In this document: piece by piece, positions 13,001-24,530 of the stretch
How the letters are laid out: every line of letters begins with the position of its first letter
Position numbering within the stretch: the stretch's first letter is position 1
Assembly: GCA_947846985.1 (NCBI GenBank)
Contig: CANTUZ010000005.1
Location: 49,007,389-49,071,388 of the forward strand
Source: Fratercula arctica
Taxonomy: Eukaryota; Chordata; Aves; Charadriiformes; Alcidae
Reading direction: 5' to 3'
Length of the DNA: 64,000 nucleotides
Notes under the pieces: model-generated
Database searches by the model: none
The model's input: the letters and a program-made list of their open reading frames with translations, nothing else
Told to the model about the DNA's origin: nothing
Made by a program: the position numbers and the translations under genes

Positions 13001-16000
13001 TAAGGACCTTTTTTAAAGGTGTAGTGAAGTTACATGTCCAGACTTCTCCCTTCCCTGTTCTGGGCCATTTTCTCTACATCCCACTATCTTTTCCACATTA
13101 GTAATAGTAATCAAGACAAAACTAGTATCCTTTTATAAAACATGATATTTTTGAGCAATCCTCGTGGAACAGTGACCCCAAATTCATACTAGATTGTATT
13201 TCTTCCCTTCTATTTATGTGCAGCACCTTGTTTCACAGGAGAAGCGTGTCTGGTGGGTAAAGCACGGGTGCTACCCACGATGGGGGAGCAGGTGACAAAT
13301 CCCATGGTGAGGAGAAGGTGGACTCAGAAGTCTGTCCACTCATTTCCACCTGTAAGGAAATACATCTGTTGGAGAGAAGATGAGATGTAGACCTTCTCCC
13401 ATAATCTCTTGATCTTTACATGTTCTCGAAGAGATATTCCAATACTGCTGACGCTATTTTGCAGTAGGCATTTTTTTTTTTCCATGCTCAGCAAGTAGAA
13501 ATGGATTGTGACTCCTGACAGTGGCCCTACTATTCCCCCACTGTCTTTCAAGAATATCAGACTCAGGACCTGGTAAGAATTACTTTAAAAATCTACATTT
13601 AAATGTTAGATTGCTTTTTAATCCCTTAATCCGTACCTATTTCATCTGAATTTGCCATAAGTATAACATATGAACGTATAGTATGAAAAACTGTACACTT
13701 GGCCAGCTCAATGCCTCTACACCATTTTAATACTCTTTGTAGGACTTAAGCAATAGAGAGACATTGAGCTCCATTTCTGAACAAGAATCCCACTCTCAAT
13801 AATTGCATAAGTTGCGAACTATGTATCCTGCAATCTATTCCACTCATTTTCACTTAGGGAACCCCATATCCATTTATTGCTGAGGCTTTTCTAGCTAGTA
13901 GGTGTATTTTCATCACTGTTAACTTTATCTGAAACACCAGAAGGAATGTATAGAGAAGGAAGTGGAAAAAAGGAAAAACAAAAATCATATTCCAGCTGAA
14001 AACTGATGGACAATTTCTTGATGAATTTGTTCTTCTGTGTAATTATTCCATTTCAGAGGTATGGGAGGATCAAAAAATTCTGTTGTAGTCTTCAGCTTTC
14101 ATGCTTAATAGAAGTAAGATCTGTGTTTCTTTTATTCTTTGTACCTAGCCGTTTCAACTGAAAGAAGGGAGATATGCTATGCTTTGATATTAAGTATCCC
14201 TTGAAGGACTTGGCTGCTCTAAAGATCAGGAAGTTAATGATATTTTGTCTCACAGCAGGGTGACTTTTTAATGTATAAATGTATATTTTAGATAATTCAG
14301 CAATTCAGTGATAATATTGTAGATTATTGCATTTCCTTCCTGAGGCTTTATATTAAATGGGTGAACATTTCTGGGCAAGCAAAGCCTTCTTCAGTTTCAA
14401 AGTCGTCCTTTATGGCTATGTATTTCTATTAGAAGGGCTTTTGTGATTGCATTTTTTCTCCTGGCTTTTGTTGGGAACGATTCTTCCCTGTGGAGATAGC
14501 TAGCATAAAACCTCTGTGCTCCATACTGGAAAATGAAGTCAGATAGACCTTGAGCTCTGCATATGGAGCCATGGGAGCATGAACTCACACTCCCATTCAC
14601 CAGAACAGCAACATCTCAACTTTATCATCTGATTCAAACAGCCTATTAAGCTTGAACGTGGTAGTTGCTTGTGCAAAGTAGTTTTACACCAGTGTGCATC
14701 CATTATTTAATATGCAGTTTCTTCCCTACGGATTTGGAAGGTCATGTCCCGAAGGATGGACACACAGTATTCCTGTTTTGAAACCGGTTTTTATTTTCTA
14801 TAACATTGCTTTTAAGATTCAGCCACTTACAGTGACAAGCAGGTAGGGCAGTAGTTGTACTGCACATAAACTAGTAAAGTTTGAATGTGAAGTGAAGGAT
14901 GGGCTTCATTGGGAGAAGCAAAACAGAGACGCAGTAAAAACAGTCTGTGCTTCCAGAGTTCACTTTGGACAAAAACTGTGACTCACTTGCAATGCTTACA
15001 AATGCTTTTCATTGAGATCATGAGCAACAGAAAGCTCATCTACACTGCAATGGAGCACAGGACTGAGGCCTCTGCGTGACCACTAAGTAGGCTGGTACAT
15101 ATAGGCAGGGCAGTAGGTCTGCCTGCAGACACTGGCTTTTGTCCTGAAAGCAGCATGATCAGCTTAGCAAGAAGCCCTGTACGAGTTGTAGCTAACTCTC
15201 TCTGGACCTGTGTCGGACTGTACTGCCTGTGGAGCTCTTTGTGTGTGTGCACTCTAATGTATGGTACTATACAGTCATGATGACAAGCTGTTGTATAAAT
15301 GAATAAAATCTTTCATCATTATCTTAGAGATAATTTGATCTTTAATAGAGACAATCTCCTTGTGAAATTCGTGATCACTCATTCCAAACTTGTGAAGTAT
15401 TGTACTGGATGTTTTATTCATGGACATGAAAGAGAAGCTAGGTCCTAGCTAGTATATAGAGACCAAAGCTCCTGATGAGCAGGAGACTTTTAGAGATGGG
15501 AATCCTGTGCTGTCATCTTGGGTCCTGAACCTGCACACAACCTGCCCTACCTCTAACCCTAGTGCAGATAGGGAGGTGAGGAGAAACAAGGGTCCTCTCA
15601 CTGTATTACATACCTCACATACCTCCTCATAAAAAACCACAGAAATTATCCTCTGCTTTGAAAGGATACATGCTGACAGTCTGTACTGAAGAAAGTCATT
15701 TACCTATCTGAGCAGATAACAGTAAATGCCTGGCACAGAGCCGTACAGCCGCAAGTCTAAAGATACTGCAGCTGTAACAGAGGGATGAAAATGCATGAGG
15801 TATGTTAATTGAGCAATAACTGAAATGTATGATTAAACGAAGAGCTAACCTTTCTAAGGTAGTCCCTTTTAATACATGTGACTGCATTATGCCTTTGAGC
15901 TTTTCTGCACTAGAAAAATAAGCAAAGTGAGGTCGCATTGGGTTCAGTTAACTCTGACCTAAAGATGACTGCTTTGCTAGTATAGTTGTGCGACGATGTT

Positions 16001-16693
16001 TTTTTACCTCAAATGAGCAGGTCAAGAGGTAGCCTTGACTCCCTGCAGACTCAGAGTGATCACAGCAACAGTGTTTTCTACCACCTGTGCTTCCGCCTTA
16101 CCCACCGCCTGCACGTACCACCACAGCCTGTCAGATTGCGACGGGCGCCAGGCGCTTCCGTGAAGTATGTGACTGTGAGCAGGAACAGCAGGCGGTTAAT
16201 TCACACTAGATTCCTCCCACGACAACTGGAGCACAGCTAGGAAATCTGTAGGGAAATCCCCAGCCTGTTTCACCCTGCTGGAGGTCAGAAAAGGTTTGTG
16301 AAAATTAGCAACTGTAAAGCTATACACATGTCCAGAATACATGTACTGAAGAACAGGAGGTTGACTAAGCACATTGTTTCCATACAGGTATCGTAAGAGT
16401 GTGGATTTTTTTGGCAGACAGTTGTCTCATAGTTTTCTGAGTCCACCTTTTATTGCTTTCTAGCTCTGTAAGGAGATTTTTGCCATTTGCTGTTCAGGCT
16501 TAATTAGGGTAGTGCAATGCCCTTACGTGGACCACTGACAGCACGTGTGCTTCTCCCTAGTTTGGAAGAGATTTGTCTTCTTTCTGCTGGTGGGCTCCTC
16601 TCTAGCTCTTTGGATCACCTGTGCTTCCCTGTGCCTGAATGGGTAACTGCTGGGTTCCCTTGAATATTGCTGGTATAAAATAGAGTATTGTGG
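10001..16693. other. non-coding unique DNA, no gene seen
   Basis: AT-rich unique sequence. A 163-codon minus-strand frame (9955-10446) is the longest outside the transposons, but it resembles no family and looks like chance. A slightly CpG-richer patch near 16.05-16.2 kb shows no gene that I recognise. No transposon or RNA gene was seen. Confidence 0.55.
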
Positions 16694-16763
16694 GAATAGA
16701 ATAGAATAGAATAGAATAGAACAGAACAGAACAGAACAGAACAGAACAGAACAGAACAGAATA
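16694..16763. repeat. two-phase pentanucleotide microsatellite (GAATA)5(GAACA)8GAATA
   Basis: Fourteen pentamers in perfect phase: five GAATA, then eight GAACA, then one GAATA. The tract directly abuts the 3' end of the minus-strand CR1 that begins at 16764, so it probably grew out of that element's 3' tail. The clean block change suggests a single T-to-C substitution that spread by slippage. Confidence 0.95.
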
Positions 16764-17165
16764 TTTCAGTTGGAAGGGACATACAATGATCATCTAGTTC
16801 AACTGCCTGACCAATTCAGGGCTGACCAAAAGTTAAAGCATGTTATTAAGGGCATTGTCCAAATGCCTCTTAAAGACTGACAGGCTTGGGACATTGACCA
16901 CCTCTCTAGGAAGCCTGTTCCAGTGTTTGACCACCCTCTCGGTAAAGAAATGCTTCCTCATGTCCAGTCTGATCTTCCCCTGATGCAGCTTTGAACCATT
17001 TCCAGGCGTCCTGTCACTGGATCCCAGGGAGAAGAGACCAGCACCTCCCTCTCCACTTCTTCCCCTCAAGAAGCTGTAGAGAGCAAATAAGGTCGCCCCT
17101 CAACCTCTTTTCCTCTAGACTAGACAAGCCCAAAGTCCTTACCTGCTCCTCATAGGACATTCCAT
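16764..17165 (-). mobile_element. CR1 LINE, 5'-truncated 3' end, minus strand
   Basis: Read on the minus strand, this encodes the C-terminal tail of CR1 ORF2 followed by the short 3' UTR. The frame at 17069-16833 (78 codons) contains the CR1 signature block [18 protein letters not shown] and ends in a stop near 16833. The 3' UTR carries the CR1-type motif in which the target-facing end reads as GTTGGAAGGGACAT on the plus strand. Only the last 400 bp or so of a 4-5 kb element is present, as is usual for CR1. Its sequence differs from the plus-strand copies at 17.5 and 23.5 kb, so it belongs to a different, probably older subfamily. Confidence 0.9.
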
Positions 17166-17455
17166 AAGTTCAGGCTACCCTGCTCTTCTCTATTCAACTA
17201 TCTATAGGTACTGTTGTACCTATTCCTACTAAGGGTCCACCATTGGCCTTCGTGCATGGGTAACTCTGACTGCCAGCTGTTTTCTTACCCACTTTTGGCC
17301 ACTGTAGCTCATCTTGTGCCTGACATTTCTGGTTCTTCGTAAGTGTCTGCGCTGACATGCTACATAGGTGCTCCACGGTAAGACTGAGGAGGATTAAAGT
17401 AATTCAGTCTGCAAATCCAGTTGCAATGCTGAGAAGGAGCCAAGCTAGATAAGCA
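17166..17455. other. unique spacer between two CR1 copies
   Basis: About 290 bp separating the 5' ends of two oppositely oriented CR1 fragments. No coding or repeat signal is recognised. The exact CR1 5' breakpoints are approximate to within a few tens of bases. Confidence 0.5.
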
Positions 17456-18008
17456 CAGCGAGGGAGGTGATTCTCCCCCTCTACTCTGCTCTGGTGAGAC
17501 CCCACCTGGAGTACTGTGTCCAGCTCTGGAGTCCTCACCACAAGAAGGATATGGACCTGTTGGAGCGGGTCCAGCAGAGGCCCACGAAGATGATCAAAGG
17601 GCTGGAGCACCTCTGCTATGAGGACAGGCTGAGAGAGTTGGGGTTGTTCAGCCTGGAGAAGCAGCCTTCCAGTACCTAAAGGGGGCCTACAGGAAGGATG
17701 GGGAGGGACTCTTGATCAGGGAGTGTAATGATAAGACACAGGGTAACAGTTTCAAACTGAAAGAGGGTAGATTTAGATTGAATATCAGGAAGAAACTCTT
17801 TACTGTAAGAGTGGTGAAGCACTGGAACAGGTTGCCCAGGGAAGTCATGATGCCCCATCCCTGGAAGTGTTCAAGGCCAGGCTGGATGAGGCTTTGAGCA
17901 GCCTGGTCTAGTGGGAGGTGTCCCTGCCCATGGCAGGGCGGATGGAACTAGGTGATCTTTAAGGTCCCTTCCAACCCGAACCATTCTGTGATTCTATGAT
18001 TCTGTGAT
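17456..18008 (+). mobile_element. CR1 LINE, 5'-truncated 3' end, plus strand
   Basis: The end of CR1 ORF2 plus the 3' UTR. Open segments at 17467-17679 and 17712-17897 carry [27 protein letters not shown] and [14 protein letters not shown], all typical of the region after the CR1 reverse transcriptase. The 3' end has the motif GATCTTTAAGGTCCCTTCC followed by about three ATTCTGTG/ATTCTATG octamers, the diagnostic CR1 tail. Compared with the copy ending at 26830, a net 25 bp is missing near 17660, which breaks the frame. It is the same subfamily as the 23.5-26.8 kb copy. Non-functional. Confidence 0.93.
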
Positions 18009-21000
18009 ATGAGGCATACACATTTTAGTAGTACATTTAAAAAGACATTGGTTGTGCTGAGGTGGCAGGGCCACTGTTTCGTGTAAATAAATACTCATGT
18101 CTTCCAACTGTATGAGAACTCTTACATGATCTCTCTGCCTCATGAATCACAGTTGCATTCACCCTGCCTTGCCTTTGCTGTGTTACATACCCAGCTACGC
18201 TCTTTGCCTTGCCAGGTGGGGACCCACTTGGCAGCAGTAGGTAGCCTAGGGGAGCTCGGAGCACCACGAATGTGGTGAATGCTGGTGTGGCTGGTCAGGT
18301 GGACCTCATCAACTTCTATGGACTGCTGTGCTTCTGATTTACACTGCACCAAGGTCAGTTGGGGTAGCTTAGCTGGAGAGTGCAGCAGATCGGACTGAAG
18401 GCAGTAAAAATTAGTTGAGACCTGTCATTTGAGTGTATATAAGGACTTTAATTTACAGCCAGTAAGTGGAGCTAAAGCTCCATGAGAGGCTATTTCTTTG
18501 GAAAACATATGGTTAAAAATTGCTGATGGAACTTTTTTCTCACCATTTCCTTGTATTTATTTAGTCCTTTTGTTGCACATAAACAGTCACGCTGCTGGGA
18601 GCTCATGGTGTGAGCTCTTAACTTTTCTATTTTATTCCTTGAGTCATAGACAGAACACAGGATCTTTGCCGCATTGACTGTGCAGTTAGCACTTTCCCAT
18701 GCTCGTTGTTCGTTTTCAATAGTTCTTCTCCTTGCTAATTTCACACACAAATTTCTTCTGTCAGTTAAACACAAAATAATTGCATTTGTGTGTATGTGAG
18801 CAGTTATGTCTGCAAAGGGGACTTTCATATTCTTATTAATCTAATTCAATTAATTTCCTCAGTGGCAATATTGTGTTCAAGCATTTGGGGAAAGCTGTCT
18901 TTTTCCTGCATTATACTCAGTAGTGCAAGTTTTGTACAACGTCTAGCGTCTACATCTAGAGCTTTTTCTTGCATCCCTTTATTCTCTCTCTACTTCCTTG
19001 ACTGGAAACACTTTGCAATCACATTTACTAGTCTTCATTTTTGCCTGGTCTGGATCACTTTCTGTTTTTATTCAGCTTGTCTCCTGTTTATAAATATTAG
19101 CTCTTCAGCTGAAGGATTTAGGCAGGAAAGTACTTAGTGCTGTGCAATAGGTTCCAATGGGACTAGTTATAATACCAAAGTTAGGGATGTGATTGAGTGC
19201 TTCCTTGGATGAAGATCATTAATACTTCACCTTGACTTATATGGCTAAGAACCCAGCTCAGCAGTGGATAACTGGAGAGGCTCAGGCAATTCTTCAACAA
19301 TGTTTATTTTTTTCAAAATCCACTAGCAATAATACTACAAGTCCTTTGTTGAATAAATGCAGACTTTTTTTTCTAAACTGGGCTCTTGCTTGGAACCATA
19401 ACATGTGTATTATTGAGCTCAGCTCACAAGTGTGGCACTTTCTCTGTTGATTTTGACAAGCTCTAATTTCACTACTGCCATGGCTGGCTGTTTAACTTGA
19501 GTTCTTGGCCTGTAGTCTGGGAAAACGAAGACCACAGAACAGTCCAGATCTAGCATGTGCTTTTGGAGCAATTCATGTCTGGCAGTAGCAGATCCATAGC
19601 CCATTGAAACTGGCCTTTAATTTATTAAATCTGTAAAATGAGCAGCTGCTATTCTGCAAAGGTTCAGTATGATCCATTAAGCACATTTTGCTGACATGGG
19701 ATAGGAAGATGTCTGTGGAGTGTTAAAGATAATTTCTGGCAGGTACTTTTTTCTTTAAAGGTGACTAATTCACCAGTTCTTGCAGGCATTCTGGATCCTT
19801 ACCATCCTGGTGCCTTTCCACCGACAGCGGGGGAGATATTCCAAAAATCCTCACACGTGCACTTGCTTGTATCCCTAAAATTTCTGTGATATGAGCAAAA
19901 ATTTTGGCATTAGAGTAACACTGGAGAGTGCACCACAGCTGTTTGAGATGCAGGGGGATGGAAGGGAGGATCGACATGGCAGATTGAGGTTCAGCCAAAG
20001 ACATTTTTATACCAGGATATTTTTCTGCCTGGCAAAATGCAGTATTAAATCAAGTCAGAACATGCCCATCCCTGCTGTATGCTCCATCCACAGCTGTGCC
20101 TGTAGCAGCATAGCTCTTCCTGCAGACAGATAAAGAACGTGTGTGGCATCTGTTCCTTTGCCATATGCTGGAGAGAGCCCCACAGTGACAACTGGACGAG
20201 CTCGGTGGAGATGGCAGCAGTTCCAGAAACACCTTGCCAGAGTCAACAGAAAAACTGAAATAGTTTAAGAAGGCCCTGGTTTCATGAGATTATCTCAAGA
20301 AACAGTCATTTGGGATAATCAAGTCAAATTATGAATTTTTCTAGAAAAATTAAAATGGCAGTATTTGGAACATTAGCATCTGAAAGTTTTGTAGGCTGAT
20401 TAGAAAGCATAATTTTATTTTGAGAATTAAAATTCTTTCTTTATTGTCCATTTCTGGAGACTGGAATAACCAAAATAATTTAGGGGTTGGATTTCATGAA
20501 AAGACAGAATTATATCAGGTGTGAAGCTCTTCAAAAGATTGTTTTATTCTCCCAGTAGAGGCTTAAACTTGTGTCTATGCTTTTAGTGCCTTCCACTTTT
20601 CCTGATACGCTTCATTTCCCCCTAGAAATTTCTAATAGAAGCACTGGTTATGAACAATTTCTTTAAAATATGTTTCGGCTTGTTCAGTAGCCCCCTCAAA
20701 CCCTCAAACAAAACCTTTTTCCTGATAATAATTTTATCTCTTAGAGAATGACTGTGCATTTACGCTTTTTCCAATGAGAAAAGATGATTGGGGCACCATC
20801 TGATTGTTACTTCCATCATGCAGTTGTGTGCACTCAAAGCACTCAAAACACTCTGCCAGCTCCAGATTGGCATTTCTTTTGCCTCTAATGGCTGTTTGGG
20901 CAGATATCAAAACCACTTCTTAAGCTGCTGCTCCCACACCATGAATCTTTGTCCCTTTTCAGACCATTTCGCCTAAAATCCAAGCAAAGGGCTGATTGCT

Positions 21001-22534
21001 ACAAAGCGTGAGACAAGTGCAACATGTACTTATAACAAGTGAGCATCTGCACATAGTGGCAGGCAAAATGTCACTAGCCTCCAATGACTGGTGTTTACTC
21101 TGCCAAGACATGCCACTTACCGCCAAAGTGACTTTGCTACGTTACAAGCTAAGGTTGTGCTTTTGCGAGGGCATACACTGGATCATTTGCTCTCAGCCTG
21201 ACATTGGCCATAAGTAGGCTAGGACTGGGAAATTACAGCACCCTTGCACTCATCCAGTGAGGAAATAATATGCAGTAGCAGAGTTAAGAAGCTGCTAGGA
21301 TCTGGCAGATCCTGGTCAGGCCAGCTGGCCATAAAATGAAAGGTTCTGAGGATGAGGCCTAGGGCAGGAGGTTTGCCATGTCTCACCAGCAGCAAGCTGA
21401 AAGGCAACTCAACACCCAGGCCCACACCACTGGAAGGAAAGAAGATGCTCATGATATACCCTAATTTTGTACAAACAGCCTCTCCTAAATATTTTTAGTG
21501 TGCTGTCACTGTAACAAAAAACTCTTTACGTGGCCAGGCAGAGTACTACCTTCTTACTCTGTGGATAAATCCCTCTGGACTTAGTGGCTCTCGTGAGTGC
21601 AGAGGCACCTACTATTTCTATGACAAGAATTTGTAAACCCCTGAGGCCCTACACCATTTTCTGCCCTCTGAACGCACTGACATACCCCAGAGAAGGTACA
21701 AAGGAAAACACAGGGGATGGAGGACAGGAGGAACTGTAGCCTCTGTTCCTGCCCACCAGCAGCATGCAGAGTTCATAACCTCAAAGGCAATTTTTAAACA
21801 ATTCGAAAAACTAGTTTTTTTACAGCTCTGTGCAAAGTGATGCTTGAAGAGGTACCCCTTCAAGCAGGAAAAGAGAGTAATGATTTTATGGATTGGGTCG
21901 AGGTCCTTAGGAGCAGATTGGCAGGCTTGATGGATCATCGTTCTCACGTAGGATCTGGCCTTGCCTCCACAGAAATCAGTGAGAACTTGCCCTTCAGCTG
22001 ACACTCTTGGGTAACGGGTTTTGAGAAAAGCTTGAGACTTTACACAAAACAGGAAGAACATTAAGCCTGCGAATTCCACAAGCCAAAGAACAGTAAGTGA
22101 CGTAATAAGAAAGGTTATGTTTTTATATTAGCTCGGGGGCCTAGGTGGCACTCAAGCCCAAACTATAGTCGATTTCCATTTTGTGTTGTGTTTGCTCACC
22201 TTTTCACTTTAAGTCATTACACCATCTGGCAATATAAGTAGGACAGCTTGGATAACGGGGTCTTAGCCTCAACAAGAAATGTTGGTGTGACCAAACTTGC
22301 CCTTGAAATCTTAGCTGTCCTTTTATGCTTCACAGTGTACTCTTTGATGATGCAATGGCATACCTTTTCTCATGGAGTCTCCTTCACAGCACAGCACGGG
22401 CCCTGCTTCGTCAGGCTTACACAGGGCATGAAATCATTTCATATGAGATGCCTTTGTTCTATTTTGGAGATGTTAAACAATGTGCAGCCAAAAAGACAAG
22501 GAATGTCAGGAAGAAAAGAAAGTTCTTATGAATT
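18009..22534. other. non-coding unique DNA, no gene seen
   Basis: AT-rich unique sequence. Frames of 153 codons (minus, 21618-22079) and 128 codons (plus, 22248-22634) exist but resemble no family and lack splice or codon-use support. No RNA gene or transposon was recognised until the LTR-like element begins at 22540. Confidence 0.5.
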
Positions 22535-22662
22535 TTGGCTGTTGGAGCGGGAGGGTGTCAAGTCCCACTCTCAGGAAAGAGGGGGGTTAAGTGACTTCAG
22601 ATTTGTAAATTCTCAATGGCGCAGACTAAGGTGAGATAAATCTCAAGGTCCATATAGAAACA

Positions 22663-22668
22663 TTTATT
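22663..22668 (-). terminator. LTR polyadenylation signal AATAAA
   Basis: Minus-strand AATAAA about 125 bp before the element's CA end, consistent with an R/U5 boundary. The CTTGAGATTTATCTCACC that follows resembles the start of U5 in avian LTRs. Confidence 0.5.
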
Positions 22669-22963
22669 AGTTTCCCAAAATGGTTAGTATTTATGTATTA
22701 TTTAAGTCCATGATAATTGGTTAGGTATATAACAAATTATGGCAAGTAGTGGGGTATACGTTGTGTTACTTAACAACAGGTATAGGACAGTTTATGGCAA
22801 GTGGTACTTAAGGTCATACTTAAGGTCGTTACTTAACAACTCTAACTGTTACTTAACAGTTCTGAGAGAAAAGAGAAACTGAGGGATAGAGAAAGGAAAA
22901 GACAGAGAAAAAAAGACAGAGATAAAGAGATCACCTGTCCTGGTTCCAGCATCTTTTTCAGGG

Positions 22964-23060
22964 AATCATCCCAGGCATAATCTTCCTCTTTCTTGGAAAA
23001 ATCTTCCCAGGCATGGTCTTCTTTCTTGGGAAGAATCTTCCCAGGCACAATCTTCTTCTT
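22964..23060 (-). repeat. three imperfect 34-36 bp tandem repeats in the LTR leader
   Basis: On the plus strand, copies begin at 22964, 23000 and 23034, each opening AATC(A/T)TCCCAGGCA. On the minus strand they fall in an open frame (23132-22842) and encode a repeated motif of Lys, acidic residues and Trp (for example HAWEDFSKK, then YAWDDSLKK). The frame is probably incidental. Confidence 0.8.
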
Positions 23061-23100
23061 TTGTTTCTTCTTAGTTCCCCCCGAGGGGCACTTATTTTCC

Positions 23101-23122
23101 CCTTTTATGTTTGCTGAATTGG
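23101..23122 (-). promoter_or_regulatory. LTR core promoter: CCAAT plus TATA-like box
   Basis: On the minus strand CCAAT (23122-23118) is followed 8 bases later by CATAAAAGG (23109-23101), in the position expected between U3 and R of an LTR. This is motif evidence only; activity is not implied. Confidence 0.45.
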
Positions 23123-23665
23123 CATGGTCCACCCCCCTTGCTGAGGACAGTCTTGTCTCAGGTTTCTCCCTTCTCCCAGGTCACATGTAGCATGATTTGG
23201 GTGGAGAGACGAGTGCCATAGTCATACATGTTTAGCATGATCTCTGTAATCTTCGTTAGCATATGCAGGGGTGTGCACTTTCATATGCATTTCGCGGATA
23301 ATGAAGCAAAGGTCACTTGGACACAATGGCCTCTAGAACTGAGAACTAGCAAGCTCATCGCACAAGTGGCAGAACTATCCTGTCTTCACAAGACAGTTCT
23401 CCCACACTTTCAGGCACCAGAAGTGTTAGCCTTATCAGTTCTTTGAAGGCCAGGCCTGCATTATTTATTTCCTTGTGAGTGTTTGAGGCATTCCAGTGAA
23501 GGCTTGGAGGGCCTTCTGCCCCTCATTTTTTTACAGTCCGTCCCTTACAGAGGGCACGTGAGAAGGGTGCCTCTTCGAAGGAGGAGCATTCCACTGTGGA
23601 GCACTGGGCACTGTTCTGTGACCATCTGCACAGATCAAGGGCACTCATCCTACCCTCAATGCAAA

Positions 23666-24486
23666 ATGGTGGACACTTGTCTGAGAGCAAAAGCTGCAGC
23701 TCGGGCTGCACCATCTACCCCAGCAATGGCCAATGCCTCCACCCATATGCAGATGCTGAAGGGACAGGCTGCAGTGCAGACCTCAGACTGCAGGAGATGC
23801 CTAGAGCTTTCTCCTGGGGTAGGATAGTCAGCAGACCTGCCTGCAAAAGGTGTGTCCAGGTGGAGGACCTCCTGCAGCAAGTGGCTCAGCTGCAGGAGGT
23901 GGTGAGAAGGCTGCATAACATCAGAGAGGCTGAGAAGTAGGTAACTGGTTCCGAGTGCAGTCTGCAGTGGCCCACAGCCAGTCAAAAACTCCCACACTGG
24001 CAGGGAATGGGACCTGTAATGTGGAAGAACGGAAGCTTGTGACTGCAAGGACAGCAGGAGAAAGATACTTCTGAGGTCCCCTGTGCTGCTTACCAGGGGT
24101 TTGTATCAGGCATGTCACCGAGAGACTACCAAGCCTCATACAGTCCTCTGATTATTATTTGCTGCTGTTGTTTCATGTGGGCACCAGTGATACTGCCAGG
24201 AGCAGGCTGAGGAGTATCAAGAAGTATTACAGAGCCCTGAGAGCAGCGGTCAGGGACTCTGGGACGCAAATGTTTCTTTCATCAATCCTCCTGGTCAAAG
24301 GAAAGAGGTTTGAAAGGACCAGTTGAATCAGGTGAATCAACTGGTGCCACAGCCAGGGGTTTGGTAACGTAGACTCACTTTGAGAAACCACGTCTGCTGG
24401 GGGCTGATGGGATCTATCTGTCAGAAAAAGGGAAGAGCATCTTCTGTCAGAGGCTTGCAAAGCTCGTGAAGAGGGCTTTAAACTAG
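23666..24486 (+). pseudogene. CR1 ORF1 remnant (Cys motif, coiled coil, SGNH/GDSL-type esterase domain)
   Basis: CR1 ORF1 encodes a nucleic-acid-binding chaperone-like protein with, in many families, a C-terminal SGNH-type esterase. The ATG at 23666 opens a frame with PAMANAST and QTSDCRRC. A frameshift near 23815-23830 moves the continuation to another frame carrying CKRC and a heptad-like coiled coil (VEDLLQQVAQLQEVVRRL), which stops at 23940. The esterase region resumes at about 24171 with HVGTSDTA, corresponding to the GxND block of SGNH enzymes with Asn changed to Ser. After another frameshift it gives DGIYLSEKGKS at 24406, where the family usually has DGIHL, so the catalytic His is Tyr. 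The terminal stop TAG is at 24484-24486. The domain assignment rests on recalled CR1 family features. Clearly inactive. Confidence 0.8.
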
Positions 24487-24530
24487 AGCTGCTGGGAGAG
24501 GGGAACCTCAATCCAAGCACTCCTACCAGT

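Larger units (their letters stand above)
22540..23535 (-). mobile_element. LTR-like element of an endogenous retrovirus, minus strand
   Basis: Read on the minus strand, the segment has the order of a retroviral LTR. A U3-like region starts near 23525-23535; then come a CCAAT box and CATAAAAGG TATA-like box (23122-23101), a long leader with 34-36 bp repeats, an AATAAA signal (22668-22663) and a U5 of about 120 bp ending in CCGCTCCAACA at 22540. No gag, pol or env and no primer-binding site follow, so it would be a solo or truncated LTR. The U3 edge is uncertain: ends at 23525 (TGAGGGG...) and 23535 (TGTAAAA...) are both possible, and neither has an adjoining target-site duplication. A matching TTGGC pentamer instead lies beyond the neighbouring CR1. 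The family was not identified. Confidence 0.6.

Noticed and set aside
16602..16793. Minus-strand frame with a repetitive Ser/Val/Leu/Phe peptide
   Set aside because: Translation of the pentanucleotide microsatellite.
21618..22079. 153-codon minus-strand open frame
   Set aside because: No family resemblance; Cys/Trp/Ser-rich composition typical of random translation.
22248..22634. 128-codon plus-strand open frame
   Set aside because: It runs out of unique DNA into the U5 end of the LTR-like element, so it cannot be a conserved gene.
23526..23540. Target-site duplication for the LTR-like element at its U3 side
   Set aside because: Neither possible end (23525 or 23535) is followed by a match to TTGGC or TTTGGC. 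The only match is beyond the CR1.
23656..24048. 130-codon minus-strand open frame
   Set aside because: Antisense shadow of CR1 ORF1.
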